Assembly (NCBI GenBank): GCA_013416635.1
Contig: JACCHT010000001.1
Location: 1,240,001 to 1,304,000, forward strand
Reading direction: 5' to 3'
Origin: Candidatus Thiodubiliella endoseptemdiera
Lineage (GTDB): Bacteria > Pseudomonadota > Gammaproteobacteria > PS1 > Pseudothioglobaceae
Length of the DNA stretch: 64,000 nt
The translations under genes and the position numbers were made by a program. This document shows, in pieces, positions 1 through 8,011 of this stretch (within the stretch, counting starts at the first letter, position 1; each line of letters opens with the position of its first letter). The notes under the pieces were generated by a model. It saw nothing but the letters and a program-made list of their open reading frames with translations, had not been told where the DNA came from and ran no database searches.

Positions 1-334
1 CATGGCGTTTAACATCATCATTTATAACGACACTTGAATGAGATAAATTAATAATTTCATTAATAAATAACCCGAGTTCATCTGTTGATAGTTGTTGCAA
101 CTGTACTGGTAATTGGGCAACAATTGCAGAGTTAATAATAGATGGCTCTAAAACAGACCAAAATAACAACACTAATAATGCAGGAACACTGCTCCAAAAT
201 GCAATCAAATAACCATAATGCTGTGGCAATGAATGCAAACGCTGGTTACTCTTATTAGATAAGTCAATTGAGCGCTTCCTCCCAGTGTAATACCCCAGAA
301 GTAGCAATGCTATGAGTGTAACTCCAAAGGTCAT
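1..334 (-). CDS. pstC: PstC, phosphate ABC transporter permease (N-terminal part, runs off window)
   Basis: Open frame of 111 codons from an ATG at 334 to the window edge with no stop. It starts with a hydrophobic segment followed by a GYYTGRKRS stretch, then a second hydrophobic segment (LIAFWSSVPALLVLLFW). This is the extended N-terminus typical of long gammaproteobacterial PstC proteins, which form the inner-membrane channel of the high-affinity phosphate importer with PstA and PstB. It lies downstream of pstS on the same strand but has its own Pho box at 542-559. A MITE at 352-512 sits between that box and the start codon. Identification rests on the N-terminus and on context. Confidence 0.78.
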   Translation of the reverse strand, partial: MTFGVTLIALLLLGYYTGRKRSIDLSNKSNQRLHSLPQHYGYLIAFWSSVPALLVLLFWSVLEPSIINSAIVAQLPVQLQQLSTDELGLFINEIINLSHSSVVINDDVKRH

Positions 335-351
335 ATTAATTCCTTCAATAT

Positions 352-512
352 GAGACCTTTGCATAAATAGGGATGATTAGCAAAATGACAGATTTTATTA
401 AATTGGAAATTTTTTAAATCCACTCCTAGCAGGGCTAAGGGTGTTTTTAAAAAGTTTGTAATTTGATGAAAGATGGCGTTTTGATGATTATTCATATTTA
501 TGCAAAGGTCTC
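352..512 (+). mobile_element. 161-bp palindromic MITE, copy 1
   Basis: Ends in GAGACCTTTGCATAAATA and its inverse. The whole element is a gap-free imperfect inverted repeat with arms of about 80 nt. Its flanks (AATAT left, TAATA right) are not a matching target duplication, so this copy may be recombined. It lies between the Pho-box promoter and the start of pstC, probably in the leader. Confidence 0.93.
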
Positions 513-541
513 TAATAATAGATGGAGTTTAATAAGTGAAT

Positions 542-559
542 ATGACAGAATTATGACAA
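542..559 (-). promoter_or_regulatory. Pho box upstream of pstC
   Basis: On the minus strand TTGTCATAATTCTGTCAT contains two TGTCAT half-sites 11 bp apart, close to the PhoB consensus (about 16 of 18 positions). The same 18-mer occurs in front of pstS. Without the 161-bp MITE it would lie about 47 bp from the pstC start. It predicts PhoB-activated expression under phosphate limitation. Confidence 0.75.
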
Positions 560-605
560 TAAAGTTTATTATCTTACTATCGTCGCCACCGATGGTCTTT
601 TCTAT

Positions 606-654
606 GAGACCTTTGCATAAATAGGGATGATTAGCAATTAAATTTAATTGCTAA
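606..654. mobile_element. MITE remnant fused to a perfect 24-bp palindrome
   Basis: Positions 606-637 match the left end of the 161-bp MITE exactly through GATTAGCAA. The sequence then departs, and 631-654 form a perfect palindrome (arms TTAGCAATTAAA). It lies just downstream of the pstS stop codon and could act as a weak transcript-end hairpin. It looks like an internally deleted derivative. Confidence 0.7.
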
Positions 655-663
655 ATATGCTAC

Positions 664-1761
664 CTACATTTTAAGTGGTCTTAAATTGTTGGCAGAACGG
701 TTCATATTTTGGCGTTCACTATCAGATAGCGGGATTAGCCCCTTGTCAGTCAAATATCCATCTTCGCCCCAAGCATCTTCACTGGTAAATTCAGCAATAA
801 ACTCCTTAATACCTGGCACTTTTCCAACATGACTCTTCTTAACATAGAAATACAAAGGTCTTGAGATTGGATATGAGCCATTAGCGATTGCTTCAAAATC
901 AATCTTAATCCCATCAATAACAGCGCCCTGAACTACATCGCTATTTTGATCTAAAAAACTATACCCAAAAATACCTAATGCATTAGGATTTGCCTTTAAT
1001 TTTTCAACGATAAGATTGTCATTTTCTCCTGCTTCGATGTAGGCGCCATCCTCGCGAATTGAATGACAAATATTTTTATATTTTCTCTTTAACTTAGAAG
1101 CAAGGGGTTTGTTGCTAGATTTCTTAGCCACTTTTGAATCTTTTTTAATTTTCTTAATCCAACTATAGGTAAAACACCCTCCCTGCAAGGCTAACTCTAC
1201 AAATGCATCGCGTGTTCCAGAGGTTGGTGGCGGACCTAATACCTCAATTTTTGTATTGGGTAACTTGGGGTTAATATCACTCCATTTTGCATATGGGTTA
1301 TCAACCAACTCGCCTGTTTTTAGACTTGGAACTTGCTTAGCTAACGCTAAAAATAATTCTCTACGCGTCAAATTAAAAACCGGACTTTTCTTAGAGTTAG
1401 CAACGGCGATACCATCAAATCCAATCTTAACTTCTATAATATCCTGCACACCATTTTTTTGACATTTTTTATACTCACTGCTTTTAATTCTACGAGAAGC
1501 ATTGGTAATATCTGGCGTAGCAATACCATTCCCAGCACAAAACAACTTAAAACCACCCCCTGAGCCAGTAGATTCAATTTTTGGCGTTCTAAATCCTGTT
1601 TTTTTCCCATAAGTTTCGGCAACTACCGTTGCAAAAGGATAAACTGTTGATGACCCAACGATATCAATGTGATTTCTAGAAATTAATGCCCCATAAGATG
1701 AAACAGATAGCGTCATCATGGCTGCAGAAGTGATTGCTGCTAGTTTATAATTATTTATCAT
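664..1761 (-). CDS. pstS: PstS, periplasmic phosphate-binding protein
   Basis: 365 aa, with an N-terminal signal peptide of about 24 residues (LAAITSAAMMTLSVSSYGA). The motif IDIVGSSTVYPFA and the following STGSGGGFKLFC are the phosphate-contacting loops of the PstS family. A later GPPPTSGTRDAFVELAL segment is also typical. The protein binds phosphate in the periplasm and passes it to PstC/PstA. A Pho box lies 51 bp upstream, so induction by phosphate starvation is expected. pstC follows on the same strand, separated by a MITE remnant, a second Pho box and a full MITE. Confidence 0.92.
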   Translation of the reverse strand: MINNYKLAAITSAAMMTLSVSSYGALISRNHIDIVGSSTVYPFATVVAETYGKKTGFRTPKIESTGSGGGFKLFCAGNGIATPDITNASRRIKSSEYKKCQKNGVQDIIEVKIGFDGIAVANSKKSPVFNLTRRELFLALAKQVPSLKTGELVDNPYAKWSDINPKLPNTKIEVLGPPPTSGTRDAFVELALQGGCFTYSWIKKIKKDSKVAKKSSNKPLASKLKRKYKNICHSIREDGAYIEAGENDNLIVEKLKANPNALGIFGYSFLDQNSDVVQGAVIDGIKIDFEAIANGSYPISRPLYFYVKKSHVGKVPGIKEFIAEFTSEDAWGEDGYLTDKGLIPLSDSERQNMNRSANNLRPLKM

Positions 1762-1811
1762 ATGCTTTTCTCCATTTTTATTAAATTACGGATAAAGTTT
1801 AACCAATGAAT

Positions 1812-1829
1812 ATGACAGAATTATGACAA
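1812..1829 (-). promoter_or_regulatory. Pho box upstream of pstS
   Basis: TTGTCATAATTCTGTCAT on the minus strand has two TGTCAT direct repeats in the 11-bp phase bound by PhoB. It begins 51 bp upstream of the pstS start. A MITE ends 19 bp further upstream at 1848, leaving the box intact. Confidence 0.8.
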
Positions 1830-1847
1830 TACATTTTTTTATACCTA

Positions 1848-2008
1848 GAGACCTTTGCATAAATAGGGATGATTAGCAAAATGACAGATTTTATTAAATT
1901 GGAAATTTTTTAAATCCACTCCTAGCAGGGCTAAGGGTGTTTTTAAAAAGTTTGTAATTTGATGAAAGATGGCGTTTTGATGATTATTCATATTTATGCA
2001 AAGGTCTC
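1848..2008 (+). mobile_element. 161-bp palindromic MITE, copy 2
   Basis: Full-length copy with a perfect 5-bp target duplication ACCTA on both sides. It lies between the ferredoxin gene and the pstS promoter. Confidence 0.95.
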
Positions 2009-2093
2009 ACCTAGGTAAATTGGTAAATTTTCTAAGAGGTTAATGGTGTAATTACTAACAACAAAACACTTTAATAATTAAATTTACTGCCTG

Positions 2094-2405
2094 CTAATCA
2101 ATTTTTAATCTATTAACCAACTTACCTGCTATTAAATGCTCATTGATGATTTCATCAATGTCGTCTTCATCAATATATTGATACCAAATATTATCAGGAT
2201 ATACCACAGCCACTGGTCCAAACTCACAGCGTCCTAAACAGCGTGATTCACTGACGCCAATTTTTCCTGCGCCTAATTTTCCTTCGTTGCGACATTTGTC
2301 TTTGGTGTAGCGATACATTTGTTTGGCACCAAATTTTGCACAGCAATCCTCGCCCTCTTTGCGTTGATTATTGCAAAAGAAAATATGGCGTGTGTAATGG
2401 CTCAT
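2094..2405 (-). CDS. (2Fe-2S) ferredoxin domain protein, thioredoxin-like type
   Basis: 103 aa. Cysteine motif CNNQRKEGEDCC near the N-terminus and CLGRCEFGP in the middle match the thioredoxin-fold [2Fe-2S] ferredoxin family. Such proteins are electron carriers, and their exact partner is unknown here. The start codon overlaps the rsmI stop (ATGA), so the two are probably translationally coupled. No signal peptide is seen, so it is cytoplasmic. Confidence 0.85.
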   Translation of the reverse strand: MSHYTRHIFFCNNQRKEGEDCCAKFGAKQMYRYTKDKCRNEGKLGAGKIGVSESRCLGRCEFGPVAVVYPDNIWYQYIDEDDIDEIINEHLIAGKLVNRLKID

Positions 2406-3226
2406 AAATTAATCGCCCTTTGGTAACAATATTTTTTGTCAATACCAGTGATTTTGGCGGCTAGTTTTGCGGCTTTAGATGTGCCCATTTCTATGAGTAA
2501 AATAGGGAGAATTTTATCTAATTGTGCTTCTCCTTGAATGGCATTATTTTTATCAATAGCACTAATTAAAATTACAAATTCGCCTTTCTGATGGGCGTTG
2601 TCTGTCGTTAAATAATCGATAATTTTTGGCAAAGTATTTGTAACAATGGTTTCAAAAGATTTGCTGATTTCTTTGGCGAAACAGACGATGCGTTCATTGC
2701 CCAAAATTTGCAATAAGTCATTTGCGCAGGCGAGGATGCGTTTGGGGGATTCGTAGAAAATGGCAGTTTCGTTGATGTGTGCAATGGATTGGATAACTTT
2801 GATGCGGGCAGTGGTTTTAGCAGGTAGAAAGCCAAAAAAAGTAAATTGATTGCTGGCAATGCCGCTAGCACTCATTGCACTAATGATTGCCGATGCACCC
2901 GGAATTGGGGAGACAATAATCCCTGATTTTTTTGCTTCATGGACGAGCACATAGCCCGGGTCGCTTATGAGGGGTGTGCCTGCATCACTGATGAGGGCAA
3001 TGTTTTTTCCTGCCACTAATTGTGTTACTATGTCGGCTGTTTTGGCGGATTCGTTGTATTCGTGAAAGGCTTGTGTAGGGGTGTTGATGGCGTAATGGGT
3101 GAGTAATTTTTTGCTGTGGCGGGTGTCTTCTGCTAAAATTAAGTCGACGGTTTTGAGCGTTTCTATTGCTCTAAAAGTGATGTCGTCTAGGTTTCCAATC
3201 GGGGTGGCAATGATATATAAAGGCAT
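2402..3226 (-). CDS. rsmI: RsmI, 16S rRNA C1402 2'-O-methyltransferase
   Basis: The conserved N-terminus MPLYIIATPIGNLDDITFRA fixes the start at 3226, about 275 aa, normal for the family. SAM-binding segments LILAEDTRH, LISDAGTPLISDPGY and IPGASAIISAMSASG are all present. The enzyme 2'-O-methylates C1402 in the ribosomal decoding centre with S-adenosylmethionine. It is divergent from yraN with 4 bp between starts, the usual bacterial rsmI-yraN arrangement. Confidence 0.95.
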   Translation of the reverse strand: MPLYIIATPIGNLDDITFRAIETLKTVDLILAEDTRHSKKLLTHYAINTPTQAFHEYNESAKTADIVTQLVAGKNIALISDAGTPLISDPGYVLVHEAKKSGIIVSPIPGASAIISAMSASGIASNQFTFFGFLPAKTTARIKVIQSIAHINETAIFYESPKRILACANDLLQILGNERIVCFAKEISKSFETIVTNTLPKIIDYLTTDNAHQKGEFVILISAIDKNNAIQGEAQLDKILPILLIEMGTSKAAKLAAKITGIDKKYCYQRAINL

Positions 3227-3230
3227 AATT

Positions 3231-3605
3231 ATGTTTAGTTTAAAACGGAAAATAGGCAATAAAGCGGAAAAGTTGGCGCTGCAATATTTAAAAAAACAGG
3301 GACTAAAACTTATCCAGCAGAACTATTTAACCACAATGGGTGAAATAGACCTTATTATGCTTGATAAATCAGAACAAAGTTTGGTTTTTATTGAAGTTCG
3401 TTATCGGAAAATGGCGAATTTTGGCTCTGCCACTGATACAATCAACCATAGCAAGCAAGGGAAAATTATTAACACTGCTAAACATTTTTTACAAAAATAT
3501 ACACAATATGATGATTTTATCTGTCGGTTTGATGTTGTTGGACTGGAATCTGATTTAAAATGTCCTAAAATAAATTGGATACAAAACGCATTTGAGGTGC
3601 GATAA
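3231..3605 (+). CDS. yraN: YraN, UPF0102 endonuclease-like protein
   Basis: About 124 aa starting at MFSLKRKIGNKAEK. The pattern GNKAEKLALQYLKKQG, then GEIDLI, FIEVRYR and later KQGKI is that of UPF0102, a PD-(D/E)XK-fold family with catalytic-type E, D and ExR residues. Its role is not established, with a proposed part in DNA processing. It is divergent from rsmI and followed by dolP, as in many gammaproteobacteria. Confidence 0.92.
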   Translation: MFSLKRKIGNKAEKLALQYLKKQGLKLIQQNYLTTMGEIDLIMLDKSEQSLVFIEVRYRKMANFGSATDTINHSKQGKIINTAKHFLQKYTQYDDFICRFDVVGLESDLKCPKINWIQNAFEVR

Positions 3606-3611
3606 CTACTT

Positions 3612-4337
3612 ATGAAAAAAATCATCTTATCTTTACTCATTACTATAGGCACGCTATTTTTAAGTGGCTGTCTTATTTCATCGGTGGTGGGCACTACTAT
3701 TGTAGTTTCTAATGACAGGCGTACTACTGGCGAAGTCATTGATGACACAGGTATTGAGTTTAGTTTATTTAGCTGGAGTGGCGAAGACAAAATGCTAAAA
3801 GACACGCATTTAAATTTTATGGTTTATAACAAAGAAGTTGTCATCACGGGTGAAGTGCCGACTGTCTCCATACGCAACTACATTACTAAGCAGGCGCCAT
3901 TCAAAGATTTTAAAATCAGAAAGGTTACCAATGAAGTGCGTGTTGCAAAAAATACTGGTTTAGTGAGCAGGGCTAAAGACTCGGCGATTACCCTAAGTGC
4001 CAAAGCGTTATTCCATAATCAAGAAGTTTTTAATCCGCTACATGTTGAGATTATGACTGAAAATCGCACAGTTTATTTAATGGGTGCATTGACGGCTCGT
4101 GAAGCTGACAAAGCAACCAAAATTGTCTCTACAATAGGAGGGGTTGAGCGAGTCGTTAAATTATTTCACTATTTAAAAGCCCGTCCCGCCGCTGAGATTG
4201 AAAGTGAAAAACGCAAACAACTTGAGGCTGAGAAGCAAGCAAAACTTGAGGCAAAACGCGCCATAATCAAAGCAAAAAAAGAGGTTCTTCGTCGCCAAAT
4301 ACAGGCATTAGACTCTAACAGCGGGACAAGTTTCTAA
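3612..4337 (+). CDS. dolP: DolP/YraP-like dual BON-domain outer-membrane lipoprotein
   Basis: 241 aa. A lipoprotein signal ends at the lipobox LSGC, so the mature Cys is about residue 19-20. Two BON domains follow (about residues 50-120 and 125-190), the second with GGVERVVKLFHYL. DolP binds anionic lipids and supports outer-membrane integrity. The C-terminus has a Lys/Ala/Glu-rich coiled-coil tail of about 45 residues not typical of E. coli DolP. Its 3' end overlaps rnhB (opposite strand) by 23 bp. Confidence 0.85.
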   Translation: MKKIILSLLITIGTLFLSGCLISSVVGTTIVVSNDRRTTGEVIDDTGIEFSLFSWSGEDKMLKDTHLNFMVYNKEVVITGEVPTVSIRNYITKQAPFKDFKIRKVTNEVRVAKNTGLVSRAKDSAITLSAKALFHNQEVFNPLHVEIMTENRTVYLMGALTAREADKATKIVSTIGGVERVVKLFHYLKARPAAEIESEKRKQLEAEKQAKLEAKRAIIKAKKEVLRRQIQALDSNSGTSF

Positions 4338-4875
4338 TTGGGGAAAATGAAGCACGGTGCTGATTTTTAATTGCACCAAATTCTTTTAGTGCTTGCAGAT
4401 GTTGCTTTGTGCCATAGCCTTTGTGCTTGGAAAAACCATATGCTGGGTAAAGTTCATCTAATTCAAACATCTGCCTGTCGCGTGTGACTTTAGCAATAAT
4501 TGACGCTGCGGAAATCACAGGCTCAGTCAAATCACCCTTAATAATTGCTTGGCAATTATTTAACTCTGGGCAACGATTGCCATCTACTAACACTTGATGA
4601 TATTGGATAGACAGATTTTCAACCGCCCGTTTCATGGCTAACATTGTGGCTTGCAAGATGTTGATTTCATCAATTTCATTGGCACTTGCTTCGCCCACTG
4701 CCCATTGGCATTGTTGGGTGATTTGTGCATATAAAGTTTCGCGTTTTTTCTCACTGAGTTTTTTAGAATCAGTCAGTTCTGGCAAATCAAAATCATCAGG
4801 CAAAATCACCGCTCCTGCCACCACATTACCGACCAAACAGCCTCTGCCCACTTCATCTACACCGACAATAATCAT
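4315..4875 (-). CDS. rnhB: RnhB, ribonuclease HII
   Basis: 186 aa. The RNase HII motif GVDEVGRGCLVG carries the catalytic Asp-Glu pair. LTDSKKLS, the central VDGN segment with its Asp, and SIIAKVTRDRQM complete the active-site signature. It cleaves RNA in RNA/DNA hybrids and single ribonucleotides in DNA. The start overlaps the restored fic stop codon (ATGA at 4872-4875), suggesting a fic-rnhB transcript. Confidence 0.96.
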   Translation of the reverse strand: MIIVGVDEVGRGCLVGNVVAGAVILPDDFDLPELTDSKKLSEKKRETLYAQITQQCQWAVGEASANEIDEINILQATMLAMKRAVENLSIQYHQVLVDGNRCPELNNCQAIIKGDLTEPVISAASIIAKVTRDRQMFELDELYPAYGFSKHKGYGTKQHLQALKEFGAIKNQHRASFSPIRNLSRC

Positions 4876-6190
4876 TGGTATGATTTAATGCGTTGCTCTA
4901 AATCATTCGGGGCAATAAAGACAAAGGCTCGCCCACGCTTAGATTGTTGCAAAAGCCCTAATTTTGCTAATTTTTCTAAATCTAATTTAGCGGTTGCATA
5001 GCCAATATTTTGAGATATTTTATGCCCTTCAATTGTATAAACTTCCCCAAGTGTTTGATGGAATGCTGAATTAGCATCGCTTGACGAGAATTTAATTTTC
5101 CATCGGATAAATAAACATTGAGTAATTCTGTTGCTTGCTGTTGCTCTTGTTGTTTTTTATCTACATAGTCAAACAAACCTTTGATGGCTTGGTTGATGAA
5201 TTTTAGTTGGCTATTAATAAAATAAGTCAAATCAAAATTATCACTTTCAACCATTAAAAACGATTCACCATACTGACCTTGTGCTTTTTTAATGTAGGTT
5301 GATAGCGTAATATATTGAAATAGCCAATAATTGTTTTTTAAAATCACCCAGTAAAATAACGCCCTAGTGGTGCGTCCATTGCCATCGGCAAAAGGGTGGT
5401 CATATGCCAAAGTAAAATGCACAATAATCGCTCTAATAATGGGATGAACAAAATAATTCGGCGTATTGCCATTGGCAAAATTACACAAAACTTTCATTCT
5501 ATCGGGCAATGATTGATATTCTGGGGGGTGGTGCAAGATACTGCCTGTACCCATATCAACCACATTAATATCGTCATCTTGCCTAAATCTGCCTGCGTCA
5601 TCAGGGTTGTCTATGGCATTGTCAGTAACAATTTTGTGCAATTCTAGTATTAACTTGGGTGTTAAATCATCGTGTTTGTGTTCATTAATAAAATTAATCG
5701 CTTGATAATTGTTATAAATCATGCGTTGCGAATAATCCTCAGGTGCTTTATTGTGCCGCAACATATCGCGTGCAACTTTTCTGGTGGTTGCTGCCCCCTC
5801 AAGTTGAGACGAACTAATGGCCTCATCCATCAATGAACGAATAATATACCTGTCTTTATTGTTTCCAATATTTTTAGATTCAACTGAGCCGTGCATGTTG
5901 GAATCTATTTGGTGGATATTTTTCTGAATATCGTCTGTCAAAACATAGGAAAACGCTTCGGTAAAAGGCAATATTTTTTGTTGTCCTGTGCGAGAAAATT
6001 GCAAAAAATGCCAATACTGTTCAATACTATCGAACGCCTCAGGAACCTCTAAGTGTCTAATTTTATCCCAATGTAAATAACGCCCTTTTTTATCTGTTGC
6101 AGAGGGTATCGCACCCAACTGAACTTTTTCAACTACTAATTTAACAAGTTCCCCCATAGATAGTGATTGAGGTGGTGATACAATTTTCAT
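4872..6190 (-). CDS. Fic-family AMPylase-type protein with C-terminal winged helix (frameshifted)
   Basis: The Fic catalytic motif HPFADGNGR (about residues 265-273) is intact. An N-terminal inhibitory motif of the S-x-x-x-E-G type, SSQLEG (127-132), marks a class II self-inhibited Fic enzyme, expected to transfer AMP or another nucleotide to a protein hydroxyl. After about residue 380 the frame breaks near 5050-5056. As written the frame stops at 4982, but the +2 frame continues with TLGEVYTIEGHKISQNIGY and a winged-helix tail to a stop at 4872. A one-base error or recent mutation is likely. An operator-like repeat cluster lies upstream. Confidence 0.88.
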
Positions 6191-6227
6191 AATAAGAAAT
6201 GATTAAAATAAAACACATTATAACATT

Positions 6228-6364
6228 AACTATCAGTTTTTTAAAAACCGATAGTTAATTATTTGTAACTCTGTTTATCGTTGATTAAACACTATTTTTT
6301 TAACTTTTAACACTGATAGTTAGTGTAAATATAAGACTATATTATTTTGAACTATCGGTTTTTA
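6228..6364. promoter_or_regulatory. Four-site operator-like repeat cluster upstream of fic
   Basis: The motif AACTATC(A/G)GTTTTT occurs at 6228 (+), 6243-6256 (-), 6312-6321 (-, shorter) and 6350-6364 (+). The first two form an inverted pair separated by a few bases. They lie 40-175 bp upstream of the Fic start in an AT-rich region, a likely binding site for a dimeric repressor. The regulator is unknown; the winged-helix tail of the Fic protein itself is one candidate. Confidence 0.6.
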
Positions 6365-6379
6365 TCCAACCTGAAAAAC

Positions 6380-6547
6380 TTAAGGGCGCCCCAGAAACCC
6401 CGGTGCGATTTAGGAAATGCAGAAAATAGTCCCTTTTCTATCCAAAAATAAGGAGAATAGCCCGTTATTTAACGAGTTTTTGGGTAGAAAAAGGGCTGTT
6501 TTTATGTGTTTCATAAATTGTGCTGGGGTTTTTAAGCGTGCCCTTAA
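6380..6547. mobile_element. 168-bp near-palindromic element of a second family
   Basis: Both ends read TTAAGGGC inward. The arms stay alignable almost to the centre (AACCCC, TTT and CCCTTTTC blocks match with small gaps), so the whole segment can fold into one long hairpin. It has no ORF. It is GC-richer at the ends than its surroundings and resembles a non-autonomous insertion element. A 161-bp MITE is inserted at its right edge. Only one copy is seen here. Confidence 0.6.
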
Positions 6548-6549
6548 TA

Positions 6550-6710
6550 GAGACCTTTGCATAAATAGGGATGATTAGCAAAATGACAGATTTTATTAAA
6601 TTGGAAATTTTTTAAATCCACTCCTAGCAGGGCTAAGGGTGTTTTTAAAAAGTTTGTAATTTGATGAAAGATGGCGTTTTGATGATTATTCATATTTATG
6701 CAAAGGTCTC
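6550..6710 (+). mobile_element. 161-bp palindromic MITE, copy 3
   Basis: Full-length copy with 5-bp target duplication TAATA. It is inserted at the edge of the 6380-6547 palindromic element and just downstream of purD. Confidence 0.95.
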
Positions 6711-6729
6711 TAATAATGGAAAAAATCTG

Positions 6730-7995
6730 TCAAATTGCTTTGAAACCAATGTCGGTTCGATAATAGGCATTTTCCCAGTCAATTTTTTGCACTAATGCGT
6801 AAGCGTTTTTCTGTGCGTCTTTGGTGTCGGTGCCGAGTGCGGTGGCACATAAAACACGCCCACCGTTGCTAACAATATTGTCGCCATCTATCTTGGTGCC
6901 AGCATGAAATACTTTTGTTGATTCACTGTCTATCGGCAAACTAATCACTTCGCCCGAAGGGTAAGCATCTGGATAGCCATTTGCTGCCAAAACTACGCCC
7001 ATAGATGAGCGAGTATCCCATTCAATAGTCGCTTGGTCTAATTTTTGTTGCGTTGCTAATAAGCATAAATCTGCCAAATTAGACTTTAGACGCATCATAA
7101 TCGGTTGCGTTTCTGGGTCGCCAAAACGGCAATTATATTCCAATACTTTAAATTTATTATCCGCATCAATCATCAAACCTGCGTATAAAAACCCTGTGTA
7201 AGCATTGCCTTCGGCTGCCATTCCGTCAACGGTTGGGCGGATGACGGTGTCCATCACTTCTTGGAAAATTGTATCGGTAACGATTGGGGCGGGGGAGTAA
7301 GCACCCATGCCACCTGTATTTGGACCTTTATCGCCATTGTCTCTGGCTTTATGGTCTTGCGAAGTCGCCATTGGTAAAATATTTTTACCGTCAACCATAA
7401 CAATAAAACTGGCCTCTTCTCCATACAAAAATTCTTCAACCACCACACGCGAACCCGCTTCACCAAAGCGATTTCCCTCAAGCATGTCATTAATCGCATC
7501 GGCTGCCTCCTGTTGAGTATTGGCAATAATTACGCCCTTACCTGCTGCTAGACCATCAGCTTTAATGACAATCGGCACACCTTTTTCTTGCACATATTTA
7601 ATAGCAGGTTCAACCTCGGTAAACACATCATAATAAGCAGTTGGAATATTATTGCGTTCTAAGAAATCTTTGCAAAACGCTTTTGACCCCTCAAGTTGTG
7701 AGGCAGCTTGAGTCGGCCCAAAAATTGCCAATCCTTCCTTTTGAAAGGCATCCACCACGCCAATCACCAACGGTGCCTCAGGCCCCACAATGGTAATATC
7801 AATCGCATTATCTTTAGCAAAATCAATCAAAGCACCAACCTCTTCCACCCCAATATCGACATTCGTGAGTTTGTCTTCTAGTTGCGTGCCCGCATTACCT
7901 GGTGCCACAAAAACCTCTTCAACACCATCAAACTTAGCACACTGCCAAGAAATAGCATGCTCACGACCACCGCCGCCTATTACTAAAATTTTCAT
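6730..7995 (-). CDS. purD: PurD, phosphoribosylamine-glycine ligase
   Basis: 421 aa, full length. The N-terminus MKILVIGGGGREHAISW, the ATP-grasp segment VIKADGLAAGKGV and the metal-site region EYNCRFGDPETQ are all family signatures. It makes glycinamide ribonucleotide from phosphoribosylamine, glycine and ATP in purine synthesis. It lies 16 bp downstream of the broken KAP-type ATPase on the same strand. Confidence 0.97.
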   Translation of the reverse strand: MKILVIGGGGREHAISWQCAKFDGVEEVFVAPGNAGTQLEDKLTNVDIGVEEVGALIDFAKDNAIDITIVGPEAPLVIGVVDAFQKEGLAIFGPTQAASQLEGSKAFCKDFLERNNIPTAYYDVFTEVEPAIKYVQEKGVPIVIKADGLAAGKGVIIANTQQEAADAINDMLEGNRFGEAGSRVVVEEFLYGEEASFIVMVDGKNILPMATSQDHKARDNGDKGPNTGGMGAYSPAPIVTDTIFQEVMDTVIRPTVDGMAAEGNAYTGFLYAGLMIDADNKFKVLEYNCRFGDPETQPIMMRLKSNLADLCLLATQQKLDQATIEWDTRSSMGVVLAANGYPDAYPSGEVISLPIDSESTKVFHAGTKIDGDNIVSNGGRVLCATALGTDTKDAQKNAYALVQKIDWENAYYRTDIGFKAI

Positions 7996-8011
7996 ATATT
8001 CTCCTGTGATT

